Shown piece by piece: positions 21,772-29,115 of a DNA stretch of 34,843 nt; the stretch's first letter is position 1, and each line of letters opens with the position of its first letter. Source of the DNA: Phoenicibacter sp963592435 (lineage in GTDB: Bacteria > Actinomycetota > Coriobacteriia > Coriobacteriales > Eggerthellaceae); assembly GCA_963592435.1 (NCBI GenBank), contig CAVAWT010000016.1:1-34843 (forward strand). The letters are read 5' to 3'. The notes under the pieces are model-generated. The model had not been told where the DNA came from and made no database searches. It saw only the letters and a program-made list of their open reading frames with translations. Position numbers and translations under genes: made by a program.

Positions 21772-24198
21772 TTAGAAGCAGAAGCAGGGCACGATCCCGT
21801 TATCAGCCATTGCTCCGTTATAGAGGCTAATGTCTGGGTTAAAGAAGGTGTATACCATTCCCCACTCATAATCATCAGCAATACGCGGAGAGCGAGTCCA
21901 CCAATCGTACAAGTCATCTGATGTATCGTCTCCATTGCGATTCTTATCTAAGGCATCCATTGCGATTGTTTGGCCATCCGAAGATCTTTTTCCGTTTGCT
22001 ACTATCCAAGGGTATGCAGAGCCTTCATATCGGAAATCTGTGGTAGTAAACGTCTCTGAGATTTCACTTCTGGAAAGAAGCCAGAAAGTGTCTGTTGAAG
22101 ATGTGCTTGTCCAACCGTCCGTAAAGTTGCCCGTTGTTGATTTTTTCTCCACAGCCCTCACCGATGTTGCCAGTCCAGAAAGACCTCTCATGATATATCC
22201 ATCCTCGGAATTCATTTTTTGATACATCGTCGACTCAATCCAGCCACCTGAATTCCCCGCATTATCCGGTTTCATCTGATCCGCGCTTGGGAGTGAATGA
22301 GTGCACATGAAAGTGGCAACTGAGCCATCGTTGTCATGCTCCCCGACTTGAATTACCCTGAACTCCACGAAGCGATTAGTAAAATTAGTGACACGATCAT
22401 AATTCCATATCGTGTAAAGTCGACAATCTGCATCCATCTGTGTTTGCCAAAAACTTTCATCTCTCAAGTTTGCGTCGATCTCAGACTGATTCTTTGTCAC
22501 ACTTCCAGAAACACCAGGGTCTGCGTCCCTTGAGCCACCTAGCCAATAATTTCCAAGGGTCTCATCCATCCAATGAGCATAAACGTGAACTGTTGCCCCC
22601 TTATCTGCAAAGTTATAAATTTCGTGCTTGTTTACATAAGTTGAGTCTGACTCTTTCGTTTGCGCAGCGTTGCCCCAGAAGCCAAAGGTTTTTCCGCTTA
22701 GCGTAAACGCATTGTCTAAAAACTCATAGTTCTTGTCACGCTCACAAATTTGAGAATAGGTGTCATTTCCATCAGAAGTGGTGCCTCCGTTTCCATGGAA
22801 TACGATTATGTAGGTGTTTTCAATGACATTGACAGAAACGCTCACTTCCACCTTTTCATAATTTTCTCTGTCTTTCGGCGTGTAAATTACGATTCCCTCA
22901 ACAGTTCCCTCTTCATCACCGACTGAGTCTGACGGCGTTTTCCATTCAATCGTGCCGTCGAAGCCCTCTGGCAAACTGGGCAGTGGAACATCTGCGAATG
23001 TTTGACCTGGTCTTGCGATGACGCTCAAATCTGTTGGCACCTCTGGAGTTGCTTTGGCAATCGTGAAGGCCTTTTCAATACTTCCTGTGAAATTACCTTC
23101 TCCGGCCACCTTCAAAGTGTAAGTTCCCGCATTTGTTTGCTTGTTGTCTGACAAAATGTAGTCCGAATTTGAAAGCGTTATGCCTGAAGCAACCACCTTT
23201 GACACAGTTTGTGTTTGCTCGGCTGCGTTATATGTTAATGAGTCACCGAGCGTAACAGTCGAATTTGTTGAAATGTCAAGAGGTGTGATCTTGAATGAAT
23301 AATTCTTCGATCCAGTGTAGTTGCCCTTGCCTTTAATAGTTATCGTTGCAGTTCCAACATTAATGTTGTTTGAATAGGTAACTTCGTAATCTGTTCCTGC
23401 AGCCAATCCTTTCAATGTTGCTTTTGGTGTGATCGCTTTTGAAGTGTATGTTTTGTCAGCTTGATCAACAACTGCTTTGTTTGCGAAGTCGATCTCTTGC
23501 GTCTTTGGCTCAATCGTGTCATATCCATACCAGCCAATTCCTTCGGCCTTCCAACCAATTGAGACGAGATAGTCATTTTCCTCTTGGTTCGTTGAGTAGT
23601 TGTGTGTGCCAGTTTCTGCATTAGGGTTATATTGACGAAGGACAGCAACGCGCTCCTCGACGTCTTCTGGGACTGAGTACCAAGCTATTCCCTCATCTTT
23701 CCATCCAGCCTTAATGTCATAATCGCGCTCATCTGCGCTCGTAGTGTAGTGATGGTCACCACCTGCGACATAAGGATTATAAAGTCGATAAACTGGAACA
23801 GTTTTTAACTGAGTCGGCGCATACCACTCGATTTGCTCATACGTCCATCCTTCTTTGACAATGTTGTCTCTCTCAGATTTGCTTGACGTGTAGAAATGCT
23901 CACCAGTCCATTTGTTATAGAGCCTAAACATGGCTTCACGATAGCCATCAGTCGATGTCTCTTGATCGGAATCAGCGTTTAATGAAGGGGTTAGCCCGAC
24001 GCGAAGGATCTGCTCGAGAGCTGGCGCAGACTTGCTGGGTTTAGTGTCTGATGTCTCCTGAGCGCCTGCTAAATTAACATTAGTGAATAATAAGAATAAA
24101 GATAAAAGAAACACTGAAAAAATCAGTGAGATGTGAGAGGCTTTTTTAAGCATGAGTGCCCCCCCCCTCATGTCTTGTCGTTTTGACGGCGTCATCAT
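21772..24198 (-). CDS. Large secreted protein: DUF5648-like, Ig-like, InlB-type and DUF6273-like domains
   Basis: An 808-residue exported protein. The signal peptide is LKKASHISLIFSVFLLSLFLLFTNVNLAGA. Three DUF5648-like repeats follow (YNKWTGEHFYTS, YNPYVAGGDHHYTT, YNPNAETGTHNYST, about 93-215). Then come two Ig-like units of the KTYTSKAITPKATLKGL type, a third short Ig-like segment, an InlB-type repeat (VFHGNGGTTSD ... FGFWGN ... VYAHW) and a C-terminal DUF6273-like domain (FWLLSRSEI ... WWTRSP ... NGIVPCFCF). No LPXTG or other anchor is seen, so attachment is unknown. The ATG at 24198 follows AGGAAGTG. An alternative ATG at 24153 follows a G9 tract. The two starts share a frame only at the present tract length. 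It is a paralogue of the gene at 32439-34843. It may bind surface glycans or host proteins. Confidence 0.85.
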   Translation of the reverse strand: MMTPSKRQDMRGGALMLKKASHISLIFSVFLLSLFLLFTNVNLAGAQETSDTKPSKSAPALEQILRVGLTPSLNADSDQETSTDGYREAMFRLYNKWTGEHFYTSSKSERDNIVKEGWTYEQIEWYAPTQLKTVPVYRLYNPYVAGGDHHYTTSADERDYDIKAGWKDEGIAWYSVPEDVEERVAVLRQYNPNAETGTHNYSTNQEENDYLVSIGWKAEGIGWYGYDTIEPKTQEIDFANKAVVDQADKTYTSKAITPKATLKGLAAGTDYEVTYSNNINVGTATITIKGKGNYTGSKNYSFKITPLDISTNSTVTLGDSLTYNAAEQTQTVSKVVASGITLSNSDYILSDNKQTNAGTYTLKVAGEGNFTGSIEKAFTIAKATPEVPTDLSVIARPGQTFADVPLPSLPEGFDGTIEWKTPSDSVGDEEGTVEGIVIYTPKDRENYEKVEVSVSVNVIENTYIIVFHGNGGTTSDGNDTYSQICERDKNYEFLDNAFTLSGKTFGFWGNAAQTKESDSTYVNKHEIYNFADKGATVHVYAHWMDETLGNYWLGGSRDADPGVSGSVTKNQSEIDANLRDESFWQTQMDADCRLYTIWNYDRVTNFTNRFVEFRVIQVGEHDNDGSVATFMCTHSLPSADQMKPDNAGNSGGWIESTMYQKMNSEDGYIMRGLSGLATSVRAVEKKSTTGNFTDGWTSTSSTDTFWLLSRSEISETFTTTDFRYEGSAYPWIVANGKRSSDGQTIAMDALDKNRNGDDTSDDLYDWWTRSPRIADDYEWGMVYTFFNPDISLYNGAMADNGIVPCFCF
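24159..24167 (-). repeat. Poly-G tract (G9) at the start of the secreted-protein gene
   Basis: Nine G on the coding strand span codons 11-14 from the upstream ATG (24198). The tract also forms the purine-rich site 5 nt before the second ATG (24153). Slippage would frameshift translation from the first start and alter initiation at the second. Confidence 0.7.
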
Positions 24199-24259
24199 AA
24201 AATCACTTCCTCAAAAATCGTTGTTAATAAAATGTTTGCTTGACAAATACGCCAAAAGG

Positions 24260-24268
24260 ATTATAGCA
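24260..24268 (-). promoter_or_regulatory. Extended -10 promoter of the secreted-protein gene
   Basis: TGCTATAAT on the minus strand is an extended -10 element about 62 nt upstream of the first ATG. No clear -35 was seen. Confidence 0.5.
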
Positions 24269-24306
24269 CTTTTTAGGTGTTGGGTTTCGGATTTTGTTTC
24301 TCTCAC

Positions 24307-24340
24307 GGCCAGACCCATGTTTTCACAGGGGTCTGACCCC
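24307..24340. repeat. REP-like hairpin, copy 3
   Basis: GGCCAGACCC (24307-24316) pairs with GGGGTCTGACCCC (24328-24340) around a short ATGTTTTCACA loop. TTAAATGA follows in place of the usual TTGAA. It lies between the metQ terminator and the promoter of the secreted-protein gene. Confidence 0.6.
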
Positions 24341-24404
24341 TTAAATGAATAAAAATTATGAATGGGTCGATTTCCCGTGTTTGAGTGTCTTTTTGTGTTA
24401 CGAA

Positions 24405-24425
24405 TCAATGGTGTCAGACATCTTT
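24405..24425. repeat. 21 bp dispersed repeat, copy 2
   Basis: Identical to 21168-21188. It is immediately followed by the metQ terminator. Confidence 0.6.
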
Positions 24426-24437
24426 TTTGAGCAACAT

Positions 24438-24466
24438 AAAAAAGCCCCTGTGAGAAGGGGCTTTTC
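24438..24466 (-). terminator. Rho-independent terminator of metNIQ
   Basis: On the minus strand AAAAGCCCCTT, CTCACA-type loop, AGGGGCTTTTTT. It lies 25 bases after the metQ stop codon. Confidence 0.88.
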
Positions 24467-24490
24467 AAGTTGAATTATTTGTTAGTTCGC

Positions 24491-25336
24491 TTAGAACAAT
24501 GCAATGACAGCGCCGTTATATTTTTGATCGATGAAGCTCTTGACGTCGCTCGTTAGAAGAGCGCTTAAGAGCGCATTTGTTTTCTCGTTGCTCTCGTTGC
24601 CTTTTTTAACAGCAAGGACGTTTGCATAGGCCTCCGCAGCGTCGCCCGTGTTTGACTCAACTGCCAAGGAAGTCGATGAGTCAAGCCCTGCCGTCAATGC
24701 ATAGTTGCAGTTCACGACAACAATGTCAACGTCAGAGACAGTGCGCGGTACTTGCGCTGCTTCCACTTCGTTGATCTCAAGGTTCTTTGGGTTCTCAACA
24801 ATGTCAAGCTTTGTTGCGTTTGTGGAAGCTCCGTCTTTAAGTTTAATCAAGCCTTCCTGTTGCAAAAGGAGCAACGCGCGAGCCTCGTTTGTTGTGTCAT
24901 TTGGAACAGAAACCTTTGCACCATCTTTCAAGTCCGACAGGCTCTTGGTTTTTCCCGCGTAAATTCTCATTGGCTCAAAGTGTACTGAACCTGCGCTAAC
25001 AAGGTTTGTGTTGTTTTCCTCATTGAAGTTCTTTAAGTATGTGATGTGCTGGAAATAATTAGCATCCAGCTCGCCTGACTCGAGAGCAGTGTTAGGTTGA
25101 ATGTAGTCGTTATATTCAACCACCTGAAGATCCCACCCTTCCGACTTGAGAGTGTCTTTAATGTGGTTCAAAATCTCAGCGTGAGGAGTTGGCGATGCAC
25201 CAACCTTGATCACTTTGCTTGATGAACTGGTACTTGAGCTGCTCCCACCGCAACCCGCCAGTGAAAAAATTGCTAGGCATGCCGTCAGAATTGCTATCGT
25301 TGCGATTGTTAGTTTTTTTGATATTTTAATTGACAT
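24491..25336 (-). CDS. metQ: Methionine ABC transporter substrate-binding lipoprotein
   Basis: A 281-residue NlpA/MetQ-type lipoprotein. The signal peptide ends in the lipobox LAGC, followed by a Gly/Ser linker. The mature part opens IKVGASPTPHAEILNHIK and contains YIQPNTALESGELDANYFQH, which contributes to the ligand pocket, then KVSVPNDTTNEARALLLLQQEGLI and INEVEAAQVPR. It captures D- or L-methionine outside the membrane and hands it to MetI. It is the third gene of metN-metI-metQ, 30 bp after metI, and a GGAG site precedes its ATG. The operon ends with the terminator at 24438. Confidence 0.95.
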   Translation of the reverse strand: MSIKISKKLTIATIAILTACLAIFSLAGCGGSSSSTSSSSKVIKVGASPTPHAEILNHIKDTLKSEGWDLQVVEYNDYIQPNTALESGELDANYFQHITYLKNFNEENNTNLVSAGSVHFEPMRIYAGKTKSLSDLKDGAKVSVPNDTTNEARALLLLQQEGLIKLKDGASTNATKLDIVENPKNLEINEVEAAQVPRTVSDVDIVVVNCNYALTAGLDSSTSLAVESNTGDAAEAYANVLAVKKGNESNEKTNALLSALLTSDVKSFIDQKYNGAVIALF

Positions 25337-25366
25337 TTTCTTTTCTCCTTAAATTTGTTTTCTAAA

Positions 25367-26029
25367 TTATTGTTTGAGTCTCTTATCTGTTTTCCTTGCG
25401 AGTAAAAGTCCTCCCTCTTGAAAAAATTGAACTATGATGACAAGCAATAAGACAGTTATCAACATAACGTCAGTTTGATATCTGTAATATCCATAATTGA
25501 TGGCAACTGCACCAAGCCCGCCACCTCCAACGAAGCCAGCCATCGCAGAATAGCCAAGAATCGTTGCGAGTGAAATTGCAGCACCAACAAGCAAAGATGG
25601 TCGCGCTTCAGGCAAAAACACCTTCGTTATGATTTGGCTAGCAGAAGCACCCATCGCTTGCGCTGCCTCAACAACGCCTGCGTCAACCTCTTTTAATGAC
25701 GACTCCACCATGCGTGCAACATAGGGCGAAGCAGCAACTATTAGCGGAACAATCGTCGCAGTCGTCCCCAAGGTTGTCCCTGCAACAAGTCGCGTGAAAG
25801 GCAAAATCGCAACGAGCAAAATTAGAAACGGAACACTTCTCAAAACGTTTGTTATGAGCCCTGCCACAAAATTGATTGCGAAATTTGGCCTCGTGCCTTC
25901 CTTGCTCGTTACATAGAGCAAAATGCCCAAAGGCGTTCCAATGACATAGGAAACAAACGTTGCAATGACAGTCATCTCGATCGTCTCCCACGTGGAAGTG
26001 AGAATCAAATTAACAAAAGTTGAATCCAT
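25367..26029 (-). CDS. metI: Methionine ABC transporter permease
   Basis: A 220-residue inner-membrane permease with five or six membrane helices and the EAA loop (VEAAQAMGASASQIITKVFLPEA) that docks on the ATPase. The GYSAMAGFVGGGGLGAVAINYGY ending is typical of MetI. The start lies 3 bp after the metN stop, and metQ follows at 30 bp, so all three are co-transcribed. Confidence 0.95.
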   Translation of the reverse strand: MDSTFVNLILTSTWETIEMTVIATFVSYVIGTPLGILLYVTSKEGTRPNFAINFVAGLITNVLRSVPFLILLVAILPFTRLVAGTTLGTTATIVPLIVAASPYVARMVESSLKEVDAGVVEAAQAMGASASQIITKVFLPEARPSLLVGAAISLATILGYSAMAGFVGGGGLGAVAINYGYYRYQTDVMLITVLLLVIIVQFFQEGGLLLARKTDKRLKQ

Positions 26030-26032
26030 TTT

Positions 26033-26785
26033 TTAGATCACCTCCACAAACTTCTCTGGGAAAAGCAACTTTTCTGTCGCCTCGGTTTTTGGATTAGAAA
26101 AAACTTCCTCCACCTTGCCAACTTCAGAAATTTTGCCGGAATCTATGACTGCAACGCGATCACAGATTTGATCAACAACACTCATCTCGTGAGTTATGAC
26201 AACAATTGTGACTCCCAGTTTTTCGTTTAGCTTCTTTAACAAAGCCAAAACCGATTTAGTTGTTATTGGGTCAAGAGCACTGGTTGCTTCATCGCACAAA
26301 ATGATGTTGGGGTCTGTCGCCAGCGCGCGCGCTATAGCGACCCTTTGCTTTTGACCACCAGAGAGCTGAGAGGGATAAACTTCAGCTTTATCGGAAAGAC
26401 CAACGATGTCAAGAAGCTCATTGACTTTCTTATCAGCTGCCTCTCTCTCAACTTTTGCAACTTCAAGAGGAAAACGGACGTTCTTTGCAACGGTGCGCTG
26501 TTCCAGCAAATTAAACTGCTGAAAAATCATGCCGATTTTCCTTCGTTTCTCATTCAGCTCACGTCTCGATAGACCGCAAATGTCAACTCCATCAATGAGA
26601 ACTTTGCCACTGTCTGGAACTTCCAAGAGATTTATGCATCTGACAAGTGTCGATTTGCCAGCACCAGAAAATCCGATGATGCCAAAAATCTCTCCATCTT
26701 CAATTGTTAAGCTGACATCAGACAACGCAGAAGTTTCAGACTTCTTCGTCCTAAATGTCTTATTTATATGTTGCAGTTCAATCAT
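26033..26785 (-). CDS. metN: Methionine ABC transporter ATP-binding protein (short form)
   Basis: An ABC ATPase of 250 residues. Walker A is GFSGAGKST (38-46), Q-loop FQQFNLL, signature LSGGQKQRVAIARAL, Walker B IILCDEATSALD and the H-loop VITHE. E. coli MetN has ~340 residues, the last ~95 being the NIL/C2 domain that senses methionine and blocks transport. That domain is missing here, so feedback inhibition of this kind is not expected. It heads metN-metI-metQ. No SAM riboswitch or S-box leader was recognised upstream. A TGTAGGC/GCCTACA palindrome is at 26851. Weak alternative: the ATPase could also serve the ATPase-less thiXY nearby. Confidence 0.92.
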   Translation of the reverse strand: MIELQHINKTFRTKKSETSALSDVSLTIEDGEIFGIIGFSGAGKSTLVRCINLLEVPDSGKVLIDGVDICGLSRRELNEKRRKIGMIFQQFNLLEQRTVAKNVRFPLEVAKVEREAADKKVNELLDIVGLSDKAEVYPSQLSGGQKQRVAIARALATDPNIILCDEATSALDPITTKSVLALLKKLNEKLGVTIVVITHEMSVVDQICDRVAVIDSGKISEVGKVEEVFSNPKTEATEKLLFPEKFVEVI

Positions 26786-26850
26786 AGTAAACCTTATTCA
26801 AGCGGATAAAATTAAAAATATAGAATTATAAGATGAGGGATTTGGATATG

Positions 26851-26869
26851 TGTAGGCATAAAGCCTACA
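26851..26869. other. Palindrome upstream of metN
   Basis: TGTAGGC, ATAAA, GCCTACA is a perfect 7 bp stem with a 5 nt loop, 65 nt upstream of the metN start. It may be an operator or a leader hairpin. Otherwise 26786-27007 shows only AT-rich DNA. Confidence 0.4.
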
Positions 26870-27007
26870 TCTTTTGAGACATCATGAAGTTTGCTTTTAT
26901 GTCGCAAGTTGTTTTCATTGCAGATCTATTCTATAACAACTTTTCAAGTTTGAAGCCTTAAATTGAAAAATTATTTCAAATCTGTTAATGAAAGCATAAG
27001 AACCGCA

Positions 27008-27064
27008 GGTCAGAAAGGGTCTGACCCCTTGAATCCTCTGTTTTTTGAGGGTCTGACCCCTTGA
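27008..27064. repeat. Two short REP-like repeats in tandem after thiY
   Basis: GGTCAGAAAGGGTCTGACCCC (split as GGTCAG, AAA, GGGTCTGACCCC) is followed by TTGAA. Twenty bases later GAGGGTCTGACCCCTTGAA repeats. The loop found in full copies has been lost. The second copy ends 6 bases before the thiY stop codon end. Confidence 0.65.
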
Positions 27065-27070
27065 ATGTGT

Positions 27071-28105
27071 TTAATTTTCAACGAACTTGTTTGTGAATCC
27101 TGCCTTTGTGTCAAGTGCAGTTTGCGTGAGTCCATTTTCGTTTATCCATGAATAAAACCTTGACCAGCGATTCTCATCAAACACTCCCCATGACTTGCCA
27201 TCTTCAACAAAGACAGATGACAGGAGCTTGGCTGACTCTTTGACAAATTCAGGATCAAGCGATGTGTCAGCTTCGCACAAAATTTTTGCTGCTTCCTCGG
27301 GATTTTCCGATGCGTAAACATAACCTTTTTTTGTAGCATCAACGAATGCCTGCACCTCTTCAGGGTCATTTTTGATTATGTCGTCGTTTGCAATGATGAG
27401 CGGTGTGTAAAAATCAAATGTGTCATCGATCTCGGCAATGTTAATGGCGTTGACGTTCATGCCTTTTTGCTTGCACATCAAAACACCCCAAGCGTCATAG
27501 GACCAAACGCAGTCAAACATCTTCGATTGCAAGCCTTGGAACTCGTCCACCGCATTGTTTGAAACAATGTTGACCTTCGACCAATCGCCGCCGTCTTGAT
27601 TGACAAGGGTTCTTAAAATTGCCTGTTCTATGTCAACATCCATCGTTGCATATGTTTTGCCCGTCATGTCTTTTGGAGTTTTTATTCCCGAACCCACTTC
27701 GCTCAAAATTGAACTAGTGTTATGTTGGGCAATGGCCGCTACAGCTGTTACTGGCAACTTTTCATCACTTCCAAGATAGGAAGCCATCCAGTCCTGAAAA
27801 GAAATCCCGAATTGAGCTTTCCCACTTGCAACAAGCGCGTCAGCACCAGAATCTGGTGGTTGCTGGATTGTCACATTAAGTCCATTTTCTTTAAAATAGC
27901 CTTTTGCCTGCGCAACGCAAAGTCCAAGATGGTTCGTGTTTGGGGTGTAGTCAAGAACAACTGTGACATCTTTTGTTGAACCTTCCTTTTTGTTCGAGCT
28001 ATTTTCTGACTTGCCTGAACAAGCAACCAAAAAAAGAGGACAAACAGCCAATATGACGCAAAGCGCACAGGCAACTAGGTTTTTTGTAATGTGTTTAAAT
28101 TTCAT
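27071..28105 (-). CDS. thiY: Thiamine-precursor ABC transporter substrate-binding lipoprotein
   Basis: A 344-residue lipoprotein of the NMT1/THI5-like ThiY family. The signal peptide ends in LVAC (Cys29). The mature protein opens TVVLDYTPNTNHLGLCVAQAKGYFKENGL, the characteristic start of this family, and contains FGISFQDWMASY and VWSYDAWGVLM. It likely binds hydroxymethylpyrimidine or a formylaminopyrimidine for thiamine salvage. Its start overlaps the end of thiX by 11 bp, and GGAGG precedes the ATG. It is governed by the TPP riboswitch upstream of thiX. No ThiZ ATPase gene follows. Two short repeats lie directly after it. Confidence 0.9.
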   Translation of the reverse strand: MKFKHITKNLVACALCVILAVCPLFLVACSGKSENSSNKKEGSTKDVTVVLDYTPNTNHLGLCVAQAKGYFKENGLNVTIQQPPDSGADALVASGKAQFGISFQDWMASYLGSDEKLPVTAVAAIAQHNTSSILSEVGSGIKTPKDMTGKTYATMDVDIEQAILRTLVNQDGGDWSKVNIVSNNAVDEFQGLQSKMFDCVWSYDAWGVLMCKQKGMNVNAINIAEIDDTFDFYTPLIIANDDIIKNDPEEVQAFVDATKKGYVYASENPEEAAKILCEADTSLDPEFVKESAKLLSSVFVEDGKSWGVFDENRWSRFYSWINENGLTQTALDTKAGFTNKFVEN

Positions 28106-28850
28106 TTTTCCTCCATTTCATTGTTCGACTCTCACAGATTTTCACGAGCTCAACAAAAATGATTGTTATCAAAACAACAATGACAACGCAGGCAAAAAGC
28201 GTTGTCATGTCAAAGCTTTTTCGCGACCGTGTCATCAAAACTCCCAGACCAACGTCTCCCCCGAGCCATTCAGCGATCACAGCGCCAGAGAAAGCGTATG
28301 TCACTGAGATTTTGCAAGCATCAAAAAAAGTTTTTGCGCACCAAGGGATCTTCACGCATAAAAAAGTTTTCATCCATGAAGCGCCGCACGACTTTGCCAT
28401 CTCTAATGTCTCTTTTGGAGCAGTCGCAAAACCACCAACGCATGCAACAGCAACAGGAAAAAAGGTCATTAGCGCAACAAGGACAACTTTCGGCAAAATT
28501 CCAAACCCTAAAAAGAGGACGATTAGAGGTGCAATTGCTATGACTGGAATCGTTTGAGAAACGTTTAAAAGTGGCAACAATGCGTGTTTTGCGATCTTAA
28601 ACCTGTCGAGGCACATCGCAACAAAAAAGCCCGATGAAAGTCCAAAAAGAAGACCTAAAAAAGCTTCTTGAATTGTCAAAAAGGAAGCTGCGGTCAAAGT
28701 GTCAAACTTCTCAACCATTTTTTGAAAAATTTGAGTTGGTGAAGGCATCATGTAACTTGCAACAACACCAGCGTCAACAACGAATTGCCAAAGAAGAATC
28801 AGAAAAATTAAAACGATGACTGGTGATGCAGATGTTAAAAATTTCTTCAA
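28095..28850 (-). CDS. thiX: Thiamine-precursor ABC transporter permease
   Basis: A 251-residue inner-membrane permease of the SsuC/TauC/ThiX type with about six helices. The EAA-type loop is EMAKSCGASWMKTFLCVKIPWCAKTFFDA. The initial LTSASPVIVLIFLILLWQFVVDAGVVASYMMPSPTQIFQ is typical. The start codon is TTG (28850), 4 nt after GGGAGG, and no ATG is near. The Shine-Dalgarno is the 3' edge of the TPP riboswitch, so binding of TPP can hide it. It is co-translated with thiY by overlap. The partner ATPase is not in the window. Confidence 0.9.
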   Translation of the reverse strand: MKKFLTSASPVIVLIFLILLWQFVVDAGVVASYMMPSPTQIFQKMVEKFDTLTAASFLTIQEAFLGLLFGLSSGFFVAMCLDRFKIAKHALLPLLNVSQTIPVIAIAPLIVLFLGFGILPKVVLVALMTFFPVAVACVGGFATAPKETLEMAKSCGASWMKTFLCVKIPWCAKTFFDACKISVTYAFSGAVIAEWLGGDVGLGVLMTRSRKSFDMTTLFACVVIVVLITIIFVELVKICESRTMKWRKNEI

Positions 28851-28854
28851 ATTT

Positions 28855-28946
28855 CCTCCCTACGCTGGAATTACCCAGATCAGGTTAACGGGTCTGTGCC
28901 TTCATCTGCACACTCTCAGCCCTCTTTACTTTTAAGAGCTCCCCTA
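28855..28946 (-). promoter_or_regulatory. TPP riboswitch (THI element)
   Basis: The minus strand begins GGGGAGC, with a CTCTT/AAGAG hairpin, then GGGCTGAGAGTG and a variable arm. It ends ACCTGATCTGGGTAATTCCA followed by GCGTAGGGAGG. These are the conserved TPP aptamer blocks (CUGAGA, ACCUGAUCUGG, AGCGNAGGGA). The GGGAGG at its 3' end is the ribosome binding site of thiX, so control is probably translational. No terminator hairpin follows. Confidence 0.95.
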
Positions 28947-28972
28947 AAATTTATTAAAGCTATCAAAATAAA

Positions 28973-29047
28973 TGGCTCCCCGGGTAGGATTCGAACCTAC
29001 AACCCTCCGGTTAACAGCCGGATGCTCTGCCGTTGAGCTACCGAGGA
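28973..29047 (-). tRNA. tRNA-Asn (anticodon GTT)
   Basis: A 75 nt tRNA. The acceptor stem TCCTCGG/CCGGGGA (with one G-U), D-arm GTAGCTCAACGGCAGAGC, anticodon stem CCGGC-TG-TTAA-type loop with GTT, and T-arm GGGTTGTAGGTTCGAATCC are recognisable. CCA is encoded. It lies between rpoD and the TPP riboswitch. Confidence 0.96.
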
Positions 29048-29055
29048 ATGTGATC

Positions 29056-29092
29056 GTCGCGCTCTTTTAACCAAGCGCGACTTATTATTATA
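29056..29092 (-). promoter_or_regulatory. tRNA-Asn promoter and leader hairpin
   Basis: A -10 TATAAT (29092-29087) in the context GTGTATAATAATA, as at tmRNA, is followed by a perfect 8 bp GC-rich hairpin, GTCGCGCT (29081-29074) and AGCGCGAC (29063-29056). The hairpin would lie at the very 5' end of the precursor tRNA. It could alternatively be part of rpoD termination, but it lacks a U-tract. Confidence 0.5.
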
Positions 29093-29115
29093 CACAAATG
29101 ATTTAAATTTTGTGT

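Noticed and set aside
26786..27007. SAM riboswitch upstream of metN
   Set aside because: None of the conserved SAM-I blocks could be found in this spacer. Only a 7 bp palindrome is present.
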